Shown piece by piece: positions 12,301-14,217 of a DNA stretch of 14,217 bases. This DNA is from an uncultured Christensenella sp. (GTDB lineage: Bacteria; Bacillota; Clostridia; Christensenellales; UBA1242): NCBI GenBank assembly GCA_905212505.1, contig CAJMEO010000004.1, forward strand, positions 1-14,217, in the 5' to 3' direction. The number at the start of each line of letters is the position of its first letter. The first letter of the stretch is position 1. The position numbers and the translations under genes are program-made. The notes under the pieces were generated by a model. That model had not been told where the DNA came from. It ran no database searches and saw only the letters and a list, made by a program, of their open reading frames with translations.

Positions 12301-14217
12301 CATCAAGCACAATTGAATTAACTCAAGAATTTGAATTTAAAGACTATAATTTTAATGTTACAGCAAAATATGATAGCGTTAAAGATGATGAGTATTTTGG
12401 ATATATCAAAAATTCAAACGGATTTACAAAAATTGTTAAATTTGGCGAAACGATTTCAAATCTTCCAGTGTTGAATTTAAACAATTATAATTTTGTTGGA
12501 TATTATTTAAGTTCAAATGATAACTTGCTTGTAAATTCACAAGATATTCAAATATCAGATTTTGAAGGTAATTTGCTTTCTGACTATGAAACTTTAAGCG
12601 AAAATTATTTTGAAAAAGTTAATGGCGAATATGTATTAAAAAATATTTGTGCAAAATTTGAAATTAAATATCTTGATGTCACAATCAAAACAGAAAATTC
12701 AAAACTAGGCGGTGTTGACGCAATTATACTTGCTGATGGAACAAATCTTCAATATTCTCAAACTCAAAACGGATTTATTGTTAAAGTTCCAAGCGGAAAG
12801 GATATAATAATTTCTGCAAATGTAAACACAACAGTTGCTTCGTTCAAAAATTGGATTGTTAAACTCGATGAAGTTGATATAACTAATGTTTGCGGAATTG
12901 AAAATTCTTTAAATCAAGCAACAATAATCAAAAATGTTCAAAATAATCTTGAAATTATTGCAACATTTAATTACGTTAACTTTAATATAACTTATATTGT
13001 TGACGGGCAGGAGCAAGATTTAAGTCCTAAAGAATATAACATTGACACTCCTCAATTTGATCTTCCAAACTTTGAAAAATTTGGATATAACTTTGTTGGT
13101 TGGTTCTTAGAAGAAAACTTTATTAACAAAATTGAATTTATAAATCCAGCTCACCACACAAACAATTTAACTTTGTATGGAAAACTTGAAAATAAAGTTG
13201 TTGATTTGAATATCTATTCTAATAACATTGAAGGTTATAACCTTCATTCAAAAGTTCAGGCAACGTTTAACAAAACAATAGAAAACTTGCCAACAATAAC
13301 TCTTGAAGGATACAATTTTGTGGGATTCTTTACTGGTGATAATGCAACAGGAATATTGATCAACAATTCAAGTTTAAGCATTTTCACGCAAGAAACAAAT
13401 ATCTACGCTTTCTTTGAAGCAAAACTTGAAAATACATTAAGTGGTGAAGGAACGCAAAATAAACCATACTTAATTAAAAATGCAGAAGATTTTAAAATTT
13501 TTGTTAGCCTTGTAAATTATGAAAATCTTGGAAATAAAAATTATTTTAAACTTGCATCAAGCATTGAAATATCGGATAGTTTTGTAATAAATTCTTTCAG
13601 TGCAAACTTTGATGGCGATGGATATGTGATTTATTTAAACAATTGTTTAAGTGGATATAATGTTTTAACCAGCGAAGGAAAGATTGTTAAAAACCTTAGT
13701 TTGTTTGGAAACAACAGTGGGTCAATTTCAAATCTTATTGTTATTAACAATCAAAACACTGTGAATGATTTAATGAGTTCGTATGTTATTTATGAAAATG
13801 TTGAAAATCAAGTTAATTATTGCTTGATTGCAAACAAAAATGACGGCTTAATTGAAAATGTTATTGTTTATTTCAATATTGAATTAACAAATTTAGATTT
13901 AATTGAAAATGAAACAAATTCATTTGCTGAAATTTGTTTGAATAACACAAATGTTCAAGATTATAGCGTAATTAATTCTAGTTTGACAGACAAAAATCAA
14001 AATAGAACTTATAACAGTGCTTTAGATAAGCATTTGATAAGCAAAAATTCGCAAGAAGTTAACAAAAATGCAAACGGAATTTATGAAATTTCTTCAAAAG
14101 AAGAACTTGCTTATGTGTTGAATTTATCAGACAGTGAAATTAAAATTGAACTTAAAAACAATATTGATTTTAAAGGTAAGGTTTTAGATAAGAAGTTTGA
14201 AAACAAATTTATAGTTA
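222..14217 (+). CDS. Giant secreted GLUG / InlB-B-repeat surface protein, 3'-truncated by the window
   Basis: The frame runs 4665 codons without a stop and continues past the window. Order of parts by residue: signal peptide 1-52; Trp-rich region 53-334; GLUG beta-helix 335-899; unassigned 900-1340; InlB-type module 1341-1430; beta-helix 1459-1908; mixed region 1909-2643; beta-helix 2644-2974; unassigned 2975-3341; InlB-type array 3344-4406; beta-helix 4407-4618; fifth beta-helix beginning at 4619. GLUG and Listeria-Bacteroides (InlB B) repeats are known from exported proteins of Gram-positive and gut bacteria and typically serve as adhesive or spacer modules, so a cell-surface adhesin or stalk is inferred. 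No catalytic motif was seen. It appears to be transcribed alone from its own promoter. About 53 Cys were counted by hand, many for a Gram-positive exported protein. The C-terminal anchor is missing, so wall attachment is unproven. Glycine codon GGG, CGN arginine codons and Trp all become rarer toward the 3' end. Confidence 0.93.
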   Translation, partial: MEEKKIKYPFKAFVKNILIGIMMILSIFCAMPIIENAVNKVGSNGNGDEVQADEGGYATVYVYGYYDGGCRQLDNQVWKYGLFWAKSENLYKYDNNDWRIFYTDDMTVDKMDGEREHALGKDRRSIWVDQGKLIKFVPEWGGGVANVGDWYKNFDVVGIFEGESLNQSAKLVTYTDNNLVTYFDRATLYPNNTYIVLVAKTEYSLSFDLQNTKLNVNDITYASQFVDAKNRDCPAKKFPLYATFNIGNFDGYDVSLKSENTTFHNGSYYCYVMGSVLRLYAGLGEGYTYEFRLNNLSCTKTGDKDDGYQYTINLDEIWTASSTTQVRWENDKITYNIYNASDLQKFANEVNLGTLKLYANGYRAVLQNTISSYTGDPIGIDNTDRAFQGEFDGNGKTITSATINPIFLGWRVYYYVSHGMVSGTDYYSADSSFGLFGYLKGGDTLVKNLSVDNVQVQNHVYKGSGSSLNTSITKGSEEYSTVLTTSSGALGAVCAYNNGGTIQNVKVGSCTFNIEQWAPSGITCGAIVGSMNGGTIEGCKVNSFQVKITKKEDKYSNDYKLGGLVGYAAQNAKIQNSSIETYSVSGDGWQKHDEANFYAGGLVGYLENSTLSNCHVNGGTQNFTGIFLTNTIAIGGLVGYSNSSTLTNNSSKNEIFIDRMDGGGVNASDDYACVGGLVGVAKGTTISECNYQKTKLVFKSGITHVYLVLWYSAYNVVFGGMIGWVQDGNVKVDNSFVYIPQGVDSTLKADAYFMGGYVGYSSYDVTFENSYSIIGGTDANGKYWTSFNGGDGVYNASPFIGYGSGEFNGTNCYRKNTVSAGYGSKYALANSDFNTVFQSLHAIDDKGQDEITQIGNKKGWVDVFNDKSCVEKVIEPIYGYNNSIQDKWNNASSAAPFLLGKGEYTSYINLMIDCTKAGNTGMNAVNYGSESNYTGEGFVYSVNNSVKYVYGAAVLKSNGGVASYTLPLIKKSGANCVYYSLYPDGRDENGVISIFAYPGDKVSDNPTCRYEDFKKNITVLNERQDNFTIYPIFKDFKMIYSPTKLNVSLDGISSKNNNVVTVYTGTKNGVSYSVYERKLTGENVNGIYIYEYSVEVQNSSTQFTVDLIKSILSVDYNNAMIQQSIDINFVINANSLNSVLTKDNLNFTLSYFNVGPDNVQNKYTNDAESLEDVQILYCHLFKNANFNYGVFVKDDEGKLIKINGSYAADYYSSTNLGSIPQFYGNIKNNETGANICADFSGIEKVDGFGNLTFIDENDGQNKIAYTSMGVLSKANLQAKIGEIDGTQYYKLGIYNETNKNGWVVFSQNDYSSGYYMLYREPGIIIHYHSTEEKESSEISDRIEYVQGKTTIDVDIKDYYQAFDSERYDFVGWELTINTIDATGYSKDLPTGKETTTTIFIHPYSLKTFYIPESLIRNLENMDLHLYPVFVTKNGETFDCFKNSTYKPKGLVYSSAERLSYYEVNSVEDLIYCAYMVNYGGNQSINIKLTKSINMIGVKNFKPIGFDDDIPFMGNFDGGSYTISNLSIEEKCYFRSLALCVHTANGTYEETLVCWHVSDHPFGNTMIEPVLLVGLFGKVANSNSSTVVKLKNVNLINVKYNVFMDEPRRDYLYRYRYIDGVSVSYIGGIAAYAQRTEVSNVLVQGNLFDNSDNRDFAGTVYVGGICGFIDGTSSYRSSISECVSSFGSTLTGYGDHYVGSMVGQIGSYTDISNCFDRCSKDDLKNLVESESEDIEYQTYHKKLFANQLVSTKRHATIYRYKYGIVGNFADYQSVEHKDFSSYIAGYKWALTNNFSNIYTTLDRTNIIDYSDFSQIELYGDDEVVDPKITAYDIYIISKVDRNKNDYGEFEVSETKYETCESNISQSGKGYYRGVTKTTTTINGGLSNWVVVGSPWAFDANINSGYPYLKNTGMSYVNYSIDTSKFILTPEDEARFYDFIYSELYSKDNSKLDEKLIKRDGEKLIITKQYFVLDITSYIIDSAGLDNSSLGGQDNQNLANKRVSEFYNFFENELSELKLSAYKYSASGLVNIRTVFNELEGYEFFEFNSLTDYEGFFDTNEDFLVSHFGYNNSTYEKKYNATKIVDLILNNSTSDVEVTFNAKPIRVKYILELDGERYEIEDETQVNFADNYALKELNIASLSEEIQNKFIGKEILGYKIYLPEKQTDLNLESDGDSNRLVYIGDYPYTSSDHQSETQKIYAVGTEFLISLIDSLSTDDTYQLHLIVDKYCIRNIKFKLNFFDENKNPINAFIYEGSENIYTVDAENGNINYFIKYYNDVLKGEFGEEIINLFPSYYKTGHDFGGWGYYQYNDTSKTLMTFYNGNDMNMPDIRISPYFAEKEEFGDEKIYNLDLYPILAKKTFEIRYFDGFNDIQNPEFITYHSPNPVYQGDITLYNHDTLSEYKVYNRHAGYKLSGFVFTSTTEEAINALTEVDANVVINSIYNMIYSGEISGNVIDFEINKDNLVTACIKVINYMLQNNKTFKYFFPMNIDLVCIYERLSFAVKVELTNSDNVDMRYTVVDDITKQTSSLKSLEFNQVVEEGVTKQVAYIYVSYNDIVNIYTNLYNGTRINKITHSSDRQDLYSFTNYGTSSENYTKNILPNLTKLQVGSINGLDFDGIKENLTYYYDIEDLAAGATELTKTGSYYEISSEEDLVEYVKNIREKEYDNVILTKDLNITGIKLNLNLIPDNYVFDGKGHTINGFTSFGIDFSCLDYNLPQKIGEISFVYANCGTIKNLNFDNICINVQYAKTQAFGIIENNMGKIENVNVLGGNVILNNHIAPDQETFSCAIFVGFVGENYIEGKIENVYCNLNIILSGEAVGYVGMIAGANSGNINNIVSLGAIDISQQTASGHSVVSGVVGLYHSGLISNVIIDENLYINADNKASVIGFDASENGRSVSNVSNVTDYTELAFVLDTNYMVVEIESDDVQKTKNLSNEELFALLNGGFESSNFVLAYDENANLRFVIPNLNNQIISITINNACQNKKISFVEKINGCSALKESNNINISKITFFSDLCNNFIFNSDEFEEICSSSFYNLSILKETSNVTNLFDIKYKLNSSNSKTGNFVEVYSSRVPKTDEIEYTFTPKECDDLNFKLEFTNTSNFSDEEKIKIKDSIKVFINDNEYNLYFDDNNYATIVDDDRNVITIKYFDEIKYNFDFPSFAFFSVNNGLKVNNNIVEDSKGKQNFEYVYTCEKSNTFIIANIDRRITTIKFDLNKDSLTDEVEKEKISFNEQAIQKIFIDNGINAVINNEGQLEIEVTPTFENGDVVYYLPDLIKIVDEQTYIVFDYTDEYGENCNGINYLLYGFVNKEENSYYYDKNFGKYRLTFSKPMILYADYQKVKYEVVVDNLNNSCHFTDYNGYSNVSGKAVKTTYFSDSIALPTIAKNSYNECYDFVGYKLDDGTEQGIMISSAELNLIGENNVITHILNLGYETLNARYTKYKEQGEFKIVLYPVFTEKVYTLIFKDGQNQDEYDAYLNYLEPTSDHNHYDEIAINLTISEILNGNFVLPVGNKEHHSFVGFKIEGDETNNVVISFVDDLFYLDKDILIGNKTFIAVYEIDKVQVIIDALDINLNKLQDFEVSNFNDVLIKAISYEINPENQIVFIVNYNTTNFVLPTIVLSDENYKFADYIIENETYTTSYKFTQDVTINITCNYKVKFITKTGEINSSYNLFRTNSTFKRDEDLNYSFYANFNATIELPKTSEVSRTGFILSGFKIDGESLSFNESIASTSVVTIPTLIEFVYTGETYTLSLDSSAYSASLPNSLISEYIESYDLISDYHAEIKVINGTEIAKIKSALPKLEAQGYTFDGYEFDEAGTVITRNGTITPRFTRNEYEIVVFDADGTRINSVRKYYGDTIEDTFYQNIEAYATTKAEQNNAVYKGLSLDRKYFSEFNKPSLMPNLENEYSTTTQSGNLFSVYVYCFYVSNIVVTITANENTKIENENVAGIYDFVGGNVFNASASFKLSANDIISGVQIKLPVPQIKEDSVLEFASFVGYSINVDGKVIVVDKLGKLLDTFDYASSTIELTQEFEFKDYNFNVTAKYDSVKDDEYFGYIKNSNGFTKIVKFGETISNLPVLNLNNYNFVGYYLSSNDNLLVNSQDIQISDFEGNLLSDYETLSENYFEKVNGEYVLKNICAKFEIKYLDVTIKTENSKLGGVDAIILADGTNLQYSQTQNGFIVKVPSGKDIIISANVNTTVASFKNWIVKLDEVDITNVCGIENSLNQATIIKNVQNNLEIIATFNYVNFNITYIVDGQEQDLSPKEYNIDTPQFDLPNFEKFGYNFVGWFLEENFINKIEFINPAHHTNNLTLYGKLENKVVDLNIYSNNIEGYNLHSKVQATFNKTIENLPTITLEGYNFVGFFTGDNATGILINNSSLSIFTQETNIYAFFEAKLENTLSGEGTQNKPYLIKNAEDFKIFVSLVNYENLGNKNYFKLASSIEISDSFVINSFSANFDGDGYVIYLNNCLSGYNVLTSEGKIVKNLSLFGNNSGSISNLIVINNQNTVNDLMSSYVIYENVENQVNYCLIANKNDGLIENVIVYFNIELTNLDLIENETNSFAEICLNNTNVQDYSVINSSLTDKNQNRTYNSALDKHLISKNSQEVNKNANGIYEISSKEELAYVLNLSDSEIKIELKNNIDFKGKVLDKKFENKFIV
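378..1223 (+). other. N-terminal Trp/Tyr-rich region of unknown family (residues 53-334)
   Basis: I do not recognise this segment. It is beta-rich with many aromatic residues: eight Trp (78, 84, 98, 127, 140, 150, 318, 328) and many Tyr. It has four Cys (70, 233, 270, 298) and no repeat signature. As the first folded part after the signal peptide and before the first beta-helix it would sit at the exposed tip if the chain is anchored at its C-terminus. A ligand-binding head is therefore possible, but that is inference only. Codon use is less AT-biased here, with CGA, CGT and GGG used more than later in the gene. Confidence 0.5.
1224..2918 (+). other. GLUG-type beta-helix unit 1 (residues 335-899)
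   Basis: The unit opens with an entry segment typical of GLUG proteins (YNIYNASDLQKF, 335-346). It is followed by FDGNGKTI (391-398) and FGLFGYL (433-439). Coils then carry GALGAV, CGAIVG, and GGLVG at 562, 600, 635 and 675, GGMIG at 719 and GGYVG at 755, spaced 35 to 44 residues apart. Coil turns often read Ile-x-(Asn/Gly/Glu)-Cys, for example IEGC, LSNC and ISEC. The exact G-G-L-V-G core is the defining GLUG motif, and these repeats are thought to form a right-handed beta-helix. It ends near residue 899 with APFLL, resembling the closing strand of the family. This is the best-preserved unit in the protein. Confidence 0.85.
2919..4241 (+). other. Unassigned beta-rich segment (residues 900-1340)
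   Basis: No family is recognised. The segment lacks GLUG cores and the FVGW-type motif of InlB repeats. Short hydrophobic strands alternate with Asn/Asp/Ser-rich turns, as expected for small immunoglobulin-like beta domains. Phrases such as TIYPIFKDF (about residues 1028-1036) resemble the last strand of an InlB-type module, so divergent copies may be hidden here. A run of eight A at 3261-3268 lies in this part, and the frame remains open across it. Confidence 0.45.
4242..4511 (+). other. InlB B-repeat-like module (residues 1341-1430)
   Basis: The segment shows the family pattern: a strand with a Thr-rich turn (EYVQGKTTIDVDI), the hallmark YDFVGWEL (1367-1374), and a closing strand LHLYPVFV (1423-1430). 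In Listeria-Bacteroides repeats the aromatic-x-Phe-x-Gly-Trp motif and the final Tyr-x-(Val/Ala)-Phe strand are the conserved elements. The module carries an insert of Thr repeats, including (ACA)4 at 4401-4412. It directly precedes beta-helix unit 2 and probably acts as a spacer. Confidence 0.6.
4596..5945 (+). other. GLUG-type beta-helix unit 2 (residues 1459-1908)
   Basis: The entry segment SYYEVNSVEDL (1459-1469) is followed by FDGGSYTI (1515-1522) and VGLFG (1572-1576). The coil cores are weaker than in unit 1: IGGIAAY (from 1625), VGGICG (from 1661) and VGSMVG (from 1697). Turns ISEC and ISNC repeat the coil-end Cys pattern. It closes with the strand SGYPYLK (1902-1908), which matches the usual end of GLUG domains. 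A non-repetitive insert (about 1715-1870) separates the last coil from this closing strand. Confidence 0.75.
5055..5069 (+). repeat. Hexamer repeat TATCGT, 2.5 copies
   Basis: TATCGT TATCGT TAT encodes Tyr-Arg-Tyr-Arg-Tyr in a loop of beta-helix unit 2. It is short and in frame. CGT arginine codons are rare elsewhere in the 3' two thirds of the gene, which fits a recent local duplication. Confidence 0.7.
5946..8150 (+). other. Mixed region with degenerate InlB-type modules (residues 1909-2643)
   Basis: Two places look like InlB-type repeats that have drifted. The first is HDFGGWGY (2299-2306) with the closing strand YNLDLYPIL. The second is GYKLSGFVF (from 2410) after a run of short strands, with IDLVCIYE as a possible closing strand. 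Other parts, such as 1909-2160 (rich in Asp, Glu, Lys and Tyr and perhaps partly helical around FYNFFENELSELKL), match nothing I recognise. The region links beta-helix units 2 and 3. Confidence 0.45.
8151..9143 (+). other. GLUG-type beta-helix unit 3, degenerate cores (residues 2644-2974)
   Basis: The unit begins with SYYEISSEEDL (2644-2654), nearly the same as the entry of unit 2. FDGKGHTI (2693-2700) follows. Coils are recognised by the repeating GTIKNLNF, GKIENVNV, GKIENVYC, GNINNIVS and GLISNVII turns. Between these turns the Gly cores have drifted to FVGFVG, YVGMIAG and SGVVG, with no true GGLVG. It ends near FVIPNL, a likely equivalent of the YPYLK closing strand. A tandem 9-bp duplication (8919-8936) lies in its last part. 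Confidence 0.7.
8919..8936 (+). repeat. Tandem 9-bp duplication GTTTCAAAT x2
   Basis: Two perfect adjacent copies (8919-8927 and 8928-8936) are in frame and encode the repeated tripeptide Val-Ser-Asn within beta-helix unit 3. The length is a multiple of three, so gain or loss would not break the frame. Probably a small slippage event. Confidence 0.8.
9144..10244 (+). other. Unassigned segment (residues 2975-3341)
   Basis: No family is recognised. The segment is strongly Asn/Asp/Lys/Ile rich, with short predicted strands and no GLUG or FVGW-type motif. It contains six Cys by hand count. The stretch around residues 3322-3341, ending in PMILYADY, resembles the last strand of an InlB-type module, so the segment may be a run of beta domains too diverged to name by eye. 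Confidence 0.4.
10251..13439 (+). other. Array of InlB B-repeat-like modules (residues 3344-4406)
   Basis: The array shows eight recurrences of the aromatic/Phe-x-Gly-aromatic hallmark: YDFVGYKL (3396), SFVGFKI (3521), GFILSGFKI (3713), GYTFDGYEF (3810), SFVGYSI (3999), YNFVGYYL (4089), GYNFVGWFL (4288) and GYNFVGFFT (4363). They are often preceded by a Leu-Pro-x-(Ile/Leu/Phe) strand (ALPTI, NLPVL, DLPNF, NLPTI). They are followed by closing strands such as LTLYGKLE and IYAFFEAKLE. The last two are close to the family consensus and the others are looser. Spacing varies from about 70 to 200 residues, so inserts or other small domains lie between modules. A stalk or spacer role is inferred. Confidence 0.65.
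12672..12968 (+). other. Divergent InlB-type (bacterial repeat) module within the array (residues 4151-4249)
   Basis: The opening strand DVTIKTENSKLGG is followed by VPSGKDIIISANVNT, then ASFKNWIV with Trp 4211, and the ending LEIIATF. This order (strand, Gly, 'v..G..v.l.A', then 'F..W', then 'l.a.F') is that of the divergent InlB B-repeat family and differs from the neighbouring FVGW-type modules. Trp 4211 is one of only two Trp residues seen in the last 1700 or so residues. Confidence 0.6.
13440..14075 (+). other. GLUG-like beta-helix unit 4, strongly degenerate (residues 4407-4618)
   Basis: The start is textbook for the family: SGEGTQNKPYLIKNAEDFKIF (Gly-x-Gly-Thr, Pro-Tyr-Leu-Ile, then Asp-Phe at 4423). 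FDGDGYVI follows at 4463-4470. Coil turns GKIVKNLSLF, GSISNLIV and GLIENVIV are present, but no GGLVG-type core remains and only about three coils can be counted. It is the shortest complete unit here. Confidence 0.6.
14076..14217 (+). other. Beginning of a fifth beta-helix unit, cut by the window end
   Basis: GIYEISSKEELAYVLN (from residue 4619) repeats the entry segment of units 2 and 3 (SYYEVNSVEDL, SYYEISSEEDL). IKIELKNNIDFKG follows, matching the usual 'I.L..dI...g' strand. In units 3 and 4 the FDG motif comes 40 residues after the acidic residue of this entry. Here that would be residue 4668, just past the last codon seen. Confidence 0.6.

Noticed and set aside
222..14217. Alternative genetic code in which TGA codes for Trp
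   Set aside because: No TGA occurs in 4665 in-frame codons while TGG is used about 25 times, which fits the standard bacterial code.

Overview
This window is almost entirely one gene. After about 220 bases of AT-rich intergenic DNA, an ATG at 222 opens a plus-strand reading frame that stays open to the last base: 4665 whole codons with no stop, leaving the 3' end outside the window. The frame was read codon by codon by hand. It uses TGG for Trp and contains no TGA, which fits the standard bacterial code rather than a Mycoplasma-type code. The low-GC DNA, preference for AGA arginine codons, secretion-type N-terminus and repeat families point to an uncultured gut-type low-GC Firmicute (Clostridia-like). 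That placement is an inference with no marker gene to support it.

Layout. Bases 1-221 hold a bidirectional intrinsic terminator for whatever lies upstream, then a sigma-A-like promoter, a palindrome and a Shine-Dalgarno-like site. The protein begins with a signal peptide (residues 1-52 by the most likely cleavage). It continues with a Trp-rich N-terminal region (53-334), then modules that alternate between two themes. The first theme is GLUG-type right-handed beta-helix units: unit 1 at 1224-2918, unit 2 at 4596-5945, unit 3 at 8151-9143, unit 4 at 13440-14075, and the beginning of unit 5 at 14076. The second is InlB B-repeat / Listeria-Bacteroides repeat modules: one at 4242-4511, two or more degenerate copies in 5946-8150, and a long array at 10251-13439 that includes one divergent InlB-type repeat. 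Three beta-rich stretches (2919-4241, much of 5946-8150, 9144-10244) match no family I recognise.

Interpretation. A secreted, thousands-of-residues chain of beta-helix units and small beta modules is the build of a cell-surface adhesin or stalk protein. The C-terminal anchor (sortase signal, membrane segment or wall-binding repeats) that would settle surface attachment is not in the window. No enzyme, defence system, mobile element, RNA gene or CRISPR array is visible. All other open frames here overlap this gene and look like its shadows. The points most worth following are the size of the gene, the recurring beta-helix entry signature, the loss of Trp and canonical Gly motifs from N- to C-terminus, and a poly-A tract inside the promoter spacer.
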